A stretch of DNA of 64,000 nucleotides from Nigrospora sphaerica (taxonomy: Eukaryota; Ascomycota; Sordariomycetes; Amphisphaeriales; Apiosporaceae). Position numbers and translations under genes: made by a program. The DNA lies in assembly GCA_018287875.1 (NCBI GenBank), contig JAGVVL010000018.1, forward strand, positions 2,100,501 to 2,164,500. Direction: 5' to 3'. This document shows, one piece after another, positions 22,929 to 32,689 of the stretch (its first letter is position 1; the number at the start of each line of letters is the position of its first letter). The notes below the pieces were generated by a model. It did not search any database and was not told the DNA's origin. It worked only from the letters and a program-made list of their open reading frames with translations.

Positions 22929-24193
22929 GCCAGGCCTGCAGGCTACGGGTTGGGAACACGGGTACTCAAGCTGGACCTTTTTCGACAAGTGTACTTACCT
23001 CTTACCTTGACCTGCTTCCTTCCTAAAGAAGAGGTCTATACTTTATAAGGTAGGTAAGTGCATACTTACCCAGGCAAGCACCTACGTACATGTACATACG
23101 TAAGAGGTAGGTAGGGTAATTGCCGCGTGTTCCACATGGCTGGGAGGCAATTTAACAAGTTGTCTGGACATACATCCCGAGCTATTTCCATACATGCACT
23201 GTGACAACCTGCAGCATCGAGAGAAGCAGAGTTGTTGGCCTGCCTGCCACGCATAGCCGTCCGGGACTCGCGGCAGGCAGTACCAAACCACTCTCCCACG
23301 GCGTGGTTGCGGTTGCCTCTTTGTCCGTCCCCTGGCCCTTGGCGTTAATAAGTGACGGCTGCTTCACGAACCAATCAGAAGGCGAAGAGGCGGCGTGTCG
23401 CCAACCGAACCGAGCCCTTCTAAGCGCCCGCCGTAGCTCGGCGGGCAGACGTTTCTGGTCATGGCCCCCAGACGTGTCGCTAACGACCGGGGCGGGAGGA
23501 CGACGAGGGTACGTGATTGGACGGAACCCCCATCCCAGGCCTCCAGTTTCTTTGCTGGGGGCCCAGGCAGCCCGAAGAATGCACGACGGGCGGGGACAGG
23601 GACGGTTGATCGCGTCGCCCGAATTAGCAGCGCTGCTGCAGTAGTCGCGCGCCCACGCGGCTTCGGCTTCTCGAGCGAAAGCTGCGGGCGGTGGTGGGAC
23701 GGGGGAGACAACAACAGCGCCCGTTAAAAAGGAGCAGCCCTGGCGGCCAGAAAAGGCGACCGACCCGGTTTGGACGATAGCTCGGCTTCCTTTCCCAGAC
23801 TCCCTTTCACTTTCCTCATCGCATGCCCTTCGCCGTGCTAGACCCGGAAGCAGCGCCAGGACGGATACTGACTGTATCGCCAAGTTTTGGTGCCACAAAG
23901 CCGACGTGCCACACATACCCAAGTACTCATCTCCGAAGCGGCCAGGCCCCGGAGCGTTAGGTGAGTGCGGGGTTTGCGCGTCGGACCCCCAAGCCGATGG
24001 AGGGCGGACGGGTATGGATGCTGACCACGACGGTGTAGATCCAAGTTTTTGCATAGTCTCGCCTCACTGCTGGGTTCTGAACGTCCCCGGGTGGGAAACC
24101 CAAGGCCTTCGACTTTCAGTACCTTCCTACCTCTTACCGACCTACCTAGTAAACTAGTCGTATACCTGTCTGCCCGAAGACGGCGCATCCAGC
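22929..24193. other. Intergenic region between Med1 and the AIM24-family gene
   Basis: The first 200 bases are dense in TACCTAC/GTAGGTA motifs on both strands (22985-23120), some as inverted pairs. The remainder is GC-rich. The long minus frame at 23182-24054 has no start context, splice support or recognisable domain and was not called. The same TACCTACC motif recurs at about 24120-24150, just before the next gene. Confidence 0.5.
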
Positions 24194-25685
24194 ATGTCGG
24201 GCCAATTCTACCCCCGTAAGTACAAGAGCTTCCCGCTTCCCGCCGCAACACCAGGATGGCGATGCTGATCTGCTATGGCATTAGCTCCACCCGGCGCTGC
24301 CGCCCCGACAGGTATGCGCAACCAACGGGCCGGCGTGGTCTCGGTGGGAAAAATGAAAGAGACAAGACGAGACCGGATGGCCTGCTGACACGAGGGAATG
24401 CATCTAGGCCAGCAGAAGAGTTACCCGCCGCCGCCTATGTCGCCTCCGGCAAACCAGACCAGCTTCAACCCGCCGCCGCCTATGTCACCTCCAGCAAACC
24501 AGACCAACTTCTACCCGCCGCCACCAGGCACGCCGAGCTTCGCGCCGCCGAGGGCGCAGCAGTACCCTTCGCCGCCGCCGCCGCCGCAGCAGCAGCAGCA
24601 TTCATACCCTCCGCCCCATCAGCAGTCGTATCCTCCTCCGCCCCAGCAGAGCACATCGCCGCCCCCTCCGACAACCGGCACGCCCGTATCGTACCCCGCG
24701 CCGACCCAGTCTGCCCAGTCGCACAGGAGCCACCCTTCGGTCTTGAGCGACGCCAGCTCCGTGACCCCGCCGCCCGGGCAGCCGCCGGGTTACGATGGAG
24801 CACCCCAGAACTTCCCGCAGGAGAAGACACAAGCGCCAAGCAAGGGCGTTGCTGCCGCCTTTCGGGACCTCTCTCTGCGGGCGCCCGCGACGGCGAGCCA
24901 GGCACAACCGTCGCCGTCGGGCCCCGTCCACGGGGCGCAGGGCTCGACCGTCGACGACGTGGGCACCTTCAATGGAGGATCGTACCGCATTAGCCACCGC
25001 GATTGCAACACCATCATCACCATTCAGCTGGCCATGGGGTGCCCCATCGACGCCAAGCCCGGCGTGTTGATTGCCATGTCGCCCACCATCACGCTCAAGG
25101 GCGAGTACAAGTTTAGCATGAAGCGCATGCTCTCCGGCGGCGACATCGGCCAGTCGACTTTCATTGGGCCCGGCGAGCTGCTGCTGGCCCCGGGCATGCT
25201 GGGCGACATGACGACGATCCGACTTACGGGTGAGGATTCATGGAGTGTCGGTAAGGACGCCTACGTGTGTAGTACCCAGGGCGTCGTCAAAGACTACAAG
25301 CGCCAGGGCCTGGGCAAGGCCATGTTCTCGGGCGAGGGCCTGTGGGTGTACAAGGTGAGCGGCATCGGCCTACTCTGGGTCACCAGCTTCGGAGCCATCA
25401 TCCGCAAAGACCTGATCGACGGCGAGCGATACATTGTGGACAACGGCCACCTCGTCGCCTGGAACTGCAAGTACATCATGGAGCGCGTCGCTTCGGGCGG
25501 CATCATGGCCGGCTTCGCCAGCGGCGAGGGCCTGGTCTGCAAGTTTACCGGCCCCGGCACCGTCTTCCTCCAGACGAGGAACCCGGTAAGTGTTTCCCTA
25601 CCCCCGGCAAGCCCCCGGATACTGACGGTTTCGAATCCAGAGAGCATTCAGCGCCTACATGACTGGCAACGCTGCCCCTCCGTAA
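24194..25685 (+). CDS. AIM24-family protein with proline-rich N-terminus
   Basis: Four exons are proposed: 24194-24215, 24285-24311 (a 27-nt microexon), 24408-25585 and 25641-25685, giving 423 aa. Introns start GTAAGT, GTATGC and GTAAGT. The microexon joins in phase and continues the proline-rich leader ([20 protein letters not shown]), which supports it. Residues up to about 190 are Pro/Gln/Ser-rich with a tandem [12 protein letters not shown]. The C-terminal half is the AIM24 beta-domain: [63 protein letters not shown], ending [12 protein letters not shown]. Yeast Aim24 is mitochondrial, but this N-terminus has no clear targeting signal, so the location is open. The last exon carries only 14 codons plus the stop. 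Confidence 0.85.
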
Positions 25686-26626
25686 GAGGGTTCAGGACTT
25701 GTACCGTGGGGATGCCGGTGTGGGTATTCCGGAACGAGCGGGGTTGGCGAGCAAGGCAGAGGGGATATCAGAAGTTCCCGCTGCCACGACGGTCGCGTTC
25801 GTTTGGTGGACACAAGCCAGTTGTTATTTTTCATCTTCTTCGAATTGAGCAGGCGACTTCTACAATACTTCTTCTTTGGACACAAGAGTTCGGTGCCAGA
25901 AGCAAGAAGCTTCCAGTTGTGCAAGGACGAGGTATATCAGAATTTCTCTTGCCGGATGCTCTAGTGCTTACCAGGAGTCCCCAGCCCACGGGACGACACT
26001 GCGCGGGGTGTCTTCTGTGTACAACAACGGTTTGACCAACGTGTTCGGGCGCCTCTGTGGGTGTTGGGCTGCGGCTGGCAGAGCTGATGTCATCTTACTT
26101 ATTCTCGGCGGTCCACGAATGGGACCTGTTGTCCAGTTGGGGAGTCGGGGACTCTGCCCATCTATAGTACCGATAAGCACTGCCTCTGCGCTAAAACATA
26201 GGCGAAGCCCATACATCATCCTACGCACCTGGTGTATTTGTACATCCATATGCCTAATCGGGACGACCCCCGCCGCCGCCCCTTCGCGGGCTTGACCAAT
26301 GAGGTTTCCGCGTGTGATGCCAGCCTCGATACACCAACGCACGTGTGTAAGTAACAAGGAGTTAAGAGGGACGAACATGACGTTCCGGACCTGGTCGCCA
26401 AGCTGATCTGCTGGGCGGCGCAGGGAAAGCTAATGTGCATATAAAGGCAAACGCGAGGACGGGCCCGAGACCATGGTAGCTGCTGGGGTAAGGACGTCTT
26501 TCTCTGGCTCGCATCCCTTGGGTCGCTCACTCTTGTCTGAATCGTCCCCCTTTTGAACCAGCACCGGCTTGAGCCTCCTCCTTTACTTAAATCTACCCAC
26601 TGCACACACCGCGTCCCCATCCGACG
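25686..26626. other. Intergenic region
   Basis: This holds the 3' flank of the AIM24-family gene and the promoter of the next plus-strand gene. A CT-rich segment (26515-26610) precedes the next start. No gene or repeat was recognised. Confidence 0.5.
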
Positions 26627-27529
26627 ATGGCGCAAGCCCAGCACGGCCCCGCCGCTTACACGTACGGCGGGGACGAGCGAGCGGAGCTCGCGGCGGCCTT
26701 CGCGGGCGCCGAGGCGCGGGGCGCGCCGCCGGCGTACGAGACGTCGGGGCTGCGGCAGCGGCGGGCGCACGAGAAGGCCGAGGACGAAGAAGAGCTGTTG
26801 GAGCGGGCCGGTGCGCCGCCGTCGTCGTCACGGGCGCCGGCGCACGCGCGGTCCTCCTCGGCGGGCGCCGGCGGCGGCGAGGACGAGGGCATGCGCAAGT
26901 ACAACATGTGGTACACGGCGTCGCGGCTGTCGGTGACGCTGCATCGCGGCGGGCCCGAGACGCCGGCCGAGTACATGATGCAGAGCGACGCGCTGGCGCT
27001 CCGGCGGCCCAACCTGCTGCTGCGGCGGGGGCCGCGCCGCGACGCGCCCGTCGTCGCCTTTGCGCGCATCCGCCTCCACACGCGCCACGTGCTCATCGGG
27101 CGCGGCGACTGCACGGCGCCGGGGTGGAAGGCCGACGGCGGCGGCGGCGGCGACGGGGACGCCGCGACGCACGAGCTGCACCGCGACTGCAACATCTTCA
27201 GCCGCAGCGACTGGCGCTTCGCGACGACGGCGGGGGGCGGCGAGCTAACGGCGGCGACGACGACGACGACGACGCCGGCGACCGAGTTCGTCTGGCGCAA
27301 GGACAAGACCAGGTTCCTGGCGACCGTCTACGACTGCGTCGACGCGTCGACGGGCGCCGTCTGCGCGCGCCTCCGCAGCGGCGGCGGCCTCAACTTCAAC
27401 AAGGGCGGCGAGGTCGACGTCCGCGACGGCCTCCCCGGCGCCCTCGAGGAGCTGTTGCTCGTGAGCGCCCAGGCCATCTGGGTGTGGGAGGCGCTGAACT
27501 ACCAGAGCCTGTTTCAGGGGTACGATTAA
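26627..27529 (+). CDS. Hypothetical beta-rich protein (tubby/LURP-one-like candidate)
   Basis: A single exon encodes 300 aa. The first 90 residues are low in complexity (Ala, Glu, Arg). From MRKYNMWYTASRLSVTLHRG onwards the pattern is alternating strands: a strand carrying a drug-like loop (PAEYMMQSDAL), a strand with VVAFARIRLHTR, then DWRFATTA, EFVWRKDKTRFLATVYDC, and a closing helix-like EELLLVSAQAIWVWEAL. That order, with a WR basic strand followed by V-D and a terminal helix, recalls the tubby C-terminal/LURP-one fold, but no diagnostic residue was recognised, so this is inference. A GC-rich insert (poly-Gly near 165-173 and six Thr near 210) interrupts the domain. The start is the first Met and the ORF ends in TAA. 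Confidence 0.65.
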   Translation: MAQAQHGPAAYTYGGDERAELAAAFAGAEARGAPPAYETSGLRQRRAHEKAEDEEELLERAGAPPSSSRAPAHARSSSAGAGGGEDEGMRKYNMWYTASRLSVTLHRGGPETPAEYMMQSDALALRRPNLLLRRGPRRDAPVVAFARIRLHTRHVLIGRGDCTAPGWKADGGGGGDGDAATHELHRDCNIFSRSDWRFATTAGGGELTAATTTTTTPATEFVWRKDKTRFLATVYDCVDASTGAVCARLRSGGGLNFNKGGEVDVRDGLPGALEELLLVSAQAIWVWEALNYQSLFQGYD

Positions 27530-27772
27530 GATGGGGTGGAATCGCTGAAGAGGGGGTCGAGACAAGGTTCGGATTCGCTATGGGTTGTGCGAGGCGCTGA
27601 TGGAGTGTTTTGTATCCCTGCTTGCTACTTATGTGTTCAACTTTTTTTCATTGCTTGCTGGTGCGTAAATCCACCGGCTTCCATTCCATTTGCGTACTCC
27701 TGGCCACCGGTCCCCTTTTCTCCCGCGGGACGACTCGCGGCGCCGAGTGACGCGTCTTGGTCAAAGCCTCCG

Positions 27773-28191
27773 CTAACCGGCAGGAGGTTTGTCCGAGTAC
27801 TGCAACCTGGCGCGCATCCTACGGTAGGCGTCCTGCGTTACCGGCGCGTACTTGGGCGGGCCGGCCTCGCTCGCGCATTCGGGGATGCACGCGATGACGG
27901 CTTCCGGGTCGGGGGCGACGAAGAAGGGGATCGAATACCGGGCCGGCGTCGTGCGCGGGGCCGCGGGGCCGCGTCCCGCGACGGCCGGCGGCACCGTGAC
28001 GCGGTGCAGTGTCGACTTGAGATAGTCTGGACGGGGGTTCGTCAGCGAGACCGCCCCGTCTTGTTCGCCCGACACGTACCGTTGCTCCAGCGCATGAGCA
28101 GGTCGCCCACGTTCACGACGAGGGCGTGCCTCGGCGGTGCGGCGTCGACGAAGCGGCCGGGCCGGCGCGGGTGCTCGACCTGCAGACCGCT

Positions 28192-28223
<32 letters not shown>

Positions 28224-29027
28224 CGTCGTCGGCCTCCTGGAACAGCAGCGTGATGGCGCCCCAGTCCGAGTGGGCGGGCATGCGGGCGACGGCGCCGCGG
28301 GCCAGCCGTGCCGTCTCGACGGGCGGGTAGTGCAGCAGGCGCAGCTGGCAGTTGTGGCCGCTGTGGAGGCGCGCGAGGCAGTCGGCATCGGCGCCGAGCC
28401 CCACGGCCAGCGCCCGCAGGAGGTCCCGCGCCGCACCGAAACACCGCCAGTAAAAGGCCGTCATGAAGCCGCGGAAGCCCGGCAGCACCGCCTCGGGCAG
28501 CCAGACGTTGGGCTGCAGCTCGAGCTCCTCGCTGCCTATCTCGTACGACTCCTAGCGGGCACTGGTGGTCAGGAGGGACATCCGGGACAAAAAGGGGGGG
28601 TGGCTGGTGGGCCGAGTGGCGCACCGGGGGGCCGGGTGGCGGGAAGAAGCAGTACGGGCGGTCGTCTCACTTTACAGTCGGCCACGGCGCGGAGCGCCGC
28701 TTCGGCGGCGTCGGCATCGTCGCCTTCGCGGTGGACGTACTGCGAGACCTTCTCGAGGCCGGGCCACGAGTAGCCGCGGTGGACATCGGGGCCCGGCGGG
28801 TGCGGCGCCAGCCTCTTGACGTCCTCGGGCAGGGCGAAGAGCTTCTTGGACCAGGCAAAGGCCTCGTCGACCAGGTCCGTCGGCACGCCGTGGCCCACGA
28901 CGTAGACGAAGCCGACCTCCCGGCAGGCCCCCGTCAGCTCCGCCGCGATGCGCCGCCTCTCCTCGACCGAGCCGTCGGCCCAGCCGCCAAAGTCGACGAC
29001 GGGGATGGCCGCGTCCGGAGAAGCCAT
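27773..29027 (-). CDS. 2-oxoglutarate/Fe(II)-dependent dioxygenase (isopenicillin N synthase-like)
   Basis: Three exons, 29027-28671, 28551-28080 and 28026-27773, encode 360 aa. The introns (119 and 53 nt) start GTGAGA and GTACGT and end CTAG and CCAG. The second join rebuilds RWSND-YLKSTLHRV. The N-terminal DIOX_N half is clear (IPVVDFGGW, GFVYVVGHGVP, HRGYSWPGLEKVSQY). The iron triad is His213-x-Asp215 (HSDWGAITLLFQ) and His284; the 2-oxoglutarate-binding arginine is Arg306 in RYSIPFF. Such enzymes hydroxylate or desaturate small molecules in the cytosol. A run of ten glycines sits in the loop after the HxD motif. It diverges from an NCS1 permease, so a nucleobase hydroxylase of the thymine 7-hydroxylase kind is possible but unproven. 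An earlier in-frame Met lies at 29075. Confidence 0.9.
28194..28232. repeat. CCG trinucleotide run encoding poly-glycine
   Basis: About ten CCG units followed by CGTCGTCGT lie inside the second exon of the dioxygenase gene. On the coding strand they give a DDDG(10) loop between the HxD motif and the distal histidine. Confidence 0.8.
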
Positions 29028-29795
29028 GGCTGCGGGGAGGGACGGAAGCGTCGGTTGCCAGAGGGAACTGGGCAAGGTCCAAGGAGAAGGCGTAGGTAAG
29101 AGGTAGGTCAGTTACCATGTGTTCTTGGGTACATGACACAGCGAGCAACCGGAGAGTAAGGATTGTAACTCTAAAGGCAGGTCGACGATGTCCATTTCGG
29201 GGCCGTCCGACGGCTCGTACGAGTTAAAGAGGAACAAAAACACCAGGGTCACACCCGGTGCCACCCTCCCTGGCTCGCCTGGCAGGGCGGCTATCAGGAT
29301 CCGCCGTGCCGCGCCGCTGCACCTCCACGCTCTATCGCAACCCCGCCGTGGGGGCTCCCGTTGATTTGTTCGGATGCATGTCGCTGACTGTCGATCTGAT
29401 AAAAAGTGAGACCTAAGGGACGCAAGTGCTTAACCGACTCAAGCACCTTCCTTGCTAGTCCGCAGGCGGGCGAGAGTTTCCCGTCGTCCGACGCTTAAAG
29501 GGGCAGCAAAGCGATGCCGTGGCCGGTATCGCCATCGGCAGAGGGGAGGAGGTGGCGTTCGTTTATAGATACATGTACCGACAGTGTTGGCCCGCGCTGT
29601 TTCTCTCTCCTTCGGCGCCAATCGTGGACCTCGCATAAGTACATCTCGGTGCATCCACCCAAACTTGGCTGATGCCCATGGGCGACATCAAAGCCTATTG
29701 CACCTTCCACCTTCCACTCCTCCTTTTCGTTTACGACCCCCAGAGTTGGATTCCTCCCATTTCGAGACGTTACACTGTAATGCGGTGCCGCCGAC
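29028..29795. other. Shared divergent promoter region
   Basis: About 770 bases lie between the start codons of the dioxygenase (-) and the NCS1 permease (+), so both promoters must be here. GTAAGAGGTAGGTCAG occurs near 29095-29112. No gene was seen and no specific regulator site could be assigned. Confidence 0.6.
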
Positions 29796-31899
29796 ATGGG
29801 GTTAGAGAAGGCTAGAAGGCGAGTTTCCGGCTGGGCCAGGCGCCTCGAATGCCCAGTCGACGCCGACGCCAACTACCGGAACACGGTCTGGTGCAACCGG
29901 GACCTGATCCCCATCCCCAAGGACCGACGGACCTGGACCTGGCAGGGCTTTGCCGGTTATTGGGTCATCTGCGGGCAAGTTGGCCGGGGGAAAAAGGCGT
30001 CGTCGACTTGCGGGCCCGGCTGACGAACCCCCCCCTCTCTTTCAGCATCAACACGACGGCTTGGACGGCCGGGGCTTCTCTCCTGTCGCTCGGTCTGAGT
30101 GTTCCGCAGGCCATGGGATGCGTGGCGGGCGTCGCCTGCATCACGGCCATTGTGGCCGTCCTGGCCGGATGGGCCGGCAGCCACTCGCACCTTGGATTCA
30201 CCGTCTTGTGCCGTGCCGAGTGGGGGATGCGTGGTGGCTTGTAAGTGACATCCGCCACATATTTGTTGCTCTTTCCAGCACGTACCTCTCCCGCTAGGCT
30301 CCATTGCTTCCTCGTTTCTGCCGTTCTGCCCCTGAACACGCTCCGCGAAGACCTGTCTGGGAGATGACTGACTCTGAGTGGTGAAGCTGGCCCGTCCTGA
30401 ACCGCATCGTCACGGGCGTCGTCTGGATGGGCATCCAAGCGTATTGGGGTGGCCAAGGTAGGCCGGCCTGGCCGACCCTTCCCCCCCCCTATTTTGGTCT
30501 GCAAGCCAGCTTACGCGCCCCTGCAGCCGTCAAGATCATGTTACGGGCGATCGTCGGCGCCCCTTTCGTGAACCTGCCCAACACGCTGCCGGCTTCGGCC
30601 AACACGGACACGGCCTCGCTCATCTCCTTCTTCGTCTTCATCGTCCTGTTCCTGCCGCTGCCCATGATCCCGCCCGAGAAGCTCCAGCTCCCGTTCCGCA
30701 TCACCTTTGTCATGATCGGGGCCACCATGTTCGGCATGCTGGGCTGGGCGGTCCACACGGCGGGCGGCGCCGGAGCCCTGATGCGCACGCCGGCGGCGGC
30801 GTCGGGCCGGGCCCTGAGCTGGAACGCCGTCTTCGGGCTCCAGTCGCTCGTGGGCGCCCAGGCGTCGGGCTGCCTGGGCCAGTCCGACTGGACGCGGTAC
30901 GCGCGCCGGCCCTCGTCGGCCCTCTTCGGCCAGCTCGTGACGGCGCCCCTCTTCATCGTCGTCACCTCCGTCTGCGGCATCCTCATCACGAGCGCCGCCG
31001 CCGCCATCTACGGCGAGTACATCTGGAACCCCTTCGAGCTTCTCATGACGGTGCAGGCCCGCTCGCTGTCGCCCGCCGCCCGCGCCGGCACCTTCTTCGC
31101 CGGCCTCGGCTTCCTGACCGACCAGCTGGCCCTCTGCCAGATGCTCAACGGCGTGAGCACCGGAATGGACAGTGAGTCGTTTTCGTCCCGCCCCCTCCAC
31201 ACGTCCTACCGGTGAAACCCCCGCCTGACCCCCCCGCCCCTGCCGCAGTGGCCGCGCTCTGTCCCAAGTGGATCAACATCCGCAGGGGCTGTTACATCTT
31301 GACGGTGCTGGCCATCGCCATATTGCCTTGGAACTACGTCACGAGCCCTGGAACCTTCATCGCCGTCCTGAGCGGCTGGAGCGTGTTCCTCAGCCCCATG
31401 ACGGGCATCCTCGTGAGCGACAGCTTCCTGGTCCGCCAGGGCCAGTACCACCTCGGCCATCTTTACGTCGGCGACGACCGCAGCGTCTACTGGTACACGT
31501 GGGGGTTTAATTTCCGGGCGTTCCTGGCCTGGGCCCTCGGAACAGCGCCCCTCATTCGTACGTCCCGGGCCGCAATCCGGCTGCTTCGGTGAGATTCTGT
31601 CCTTACTGACATGGATCCGCACAGCTGGCTTCGTCCGTGCGATACAAGGCACCGCCGCGGGGGATGGCTGGGACCACTTGTACCAGATCTCGTACTTCTA
31701 CGGTTTTTTTGCGTCCCTGGCCGCGTACGCAGCTCTTTTCACGGCCTTTCCCGAGCCACGTCAGAAAGGGACTTCTCCTTTCGTACTCGAGGCGCACGCC
31801 GGAGTGCAGAATCATGTGGGGGACGGAGAGAGCAGCGGTGGTTACGCGAGGAGATCCGGCGACGAGAAACCAGGTGTTGACGCTACTCAAGTGGTGTGA
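29796..31899 (+). CDS. NCS1-family nucleobase permease (uracil/allantoin/cytosine type)
   Basis: Six exons are proposed: 29796-29974, 30046-30240, 30387-30457, 30527-31171, 31249-31557 and 31625-31899, encoding 557 aa. All phases close. Intron 1 has a GC donor (GCAAGT) with a TTCAG acceptor; the others are GT-AG. NCS1 proteins are plasma-membrane symporters for nucleobases and relatives, with about 12 helices. Family marks are NRDLIPIPKDRRTWTWQGF near the N-terminus, INTTAWTAGASLLSLGLS in helix 1, WPVLNRIVTGVVWMGIQAY, NLPNTLPASANTDTASLI, QSDWTRYARRP, WNPFELL, and CPKWINIRRGCYI with GTFIAVLSGWSVFLSPMTG. The presence of NIRRG and SGWSVFLSPM places it nearest to the Fur group. The C-terminal tail is hydrophilic. 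It diverges from a dioxygenase gene. Confidence 0.9.
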
Positions 31900-32021
31900 A
31901 GGCTTCGACCCCCATACAAAAGGTGCGGCTGCGGTAGGATAGGAATAAGAAAAACAGCCCGGTGTTTCTTATGATGTTTGCCTCGCCATTCCAAACAGTG
32001 CTCGCAGCGAGAAACGATACA

Positions 32022-32689
32022 TCATTCCGGCTTCCGAGCAATGATAAACAGGTCGGTTTCATCTTCGCTGTCGACGAAGTCGGGGGGGTGGAAGTGCTCG
32101 GTCCAAACCTCGTCGACGACGAAGCCGTTGTCCTCCAGCAGGGCGACCCAGCCGGCCCTGGTGAAGGCGTGGCAGAGGACGTCGCGGCCCATGAAGCGAA
32201 AGGGCACGCCGCGCGCGAAGCGGCCGTCGGCGTCGTACATGGCGCCGCGGACGCTGGGCAGGTCGTCGGCGCCGATGGCAGCGAGCAGCACGGGGGCGCC
32301 GGGCGCGAGCCAGGCGGGCCAGCGCGCGACGAGGGCCTCGGCGTCGGCGGCGGCGCCCAGGTCCGCACGTCGCCGCGCTCGAACGTCGCCGCCGGCACCG
32401 CCCGCCGCGCCCGTTCCACCTGCGCCGCCGCGACGTCGACGCCGTGCACCCGGAACCCCCGCGCCGCCAGCGCCGCCGCCACCGGCCGCCCCGTCCCGCT
32501 GCCCAGGTCCAGAACCGCGCCCCCCGCCCCCAGCCGCGCCGCGTACCGCCCCACCGCCCCCAGCAGCCCCGCGTGCGCCCCGTACCCCCGCTCGTACGCC
32601 GGTCCCGCCTCCTCGTAGAAGTCGCTCGCCGGGAGCTCGAGCGCCGGCGCCGCGCCGTCCTCGGCCCGGCCGGGGGCGGGCGTCGTCAT
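32022..32689 (-). CDS. SAM-dependent methyltransferase, reading frame broken
   Basis: The frame opening at 32689 carries the class I methyltransferase start: AYERGYGAHAGLLGAVGRYAA, motif I VLDLGSGTGRP, VHGVDVAAAQVERARR and FERGDVRTWAP. From about 32350 the family signal moves to another frame, which gives ALVARWPAWLAPGAPVLLAAI, FMGRDVLCHAFTRAGWVALL, VVDEVWTEHFHPPDF and ETDLFIIARKPE and stops at 32022. Between the two blocks the usual 20-25 residues with the D-x-V-x-L-F-x-L strand are absent, and no intron of normal size bridges the frames; the only GT-AG pair that would do so is 32 nt. This looks like a frameshifting deletion in a pseudogene or an error in a very GC-rich stretch. The substrate is unknown. 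It converges with the NCS1 permease. Confidence 0.65.

Noticed and set aside
23182..24054. 290-codon minus frame between Med1 and the AIM24-family gene
   Set aside because: It has no recognisable motif, no supporting splice sites and GC-driven composition; it overlaps motif clusters.
26569..27600. 343-codon plus frame overlapping the beta-rich protein
   Set aside because: Arg/Gly/Ala-rich shadow of the gene at 26627-27529 in another phase.
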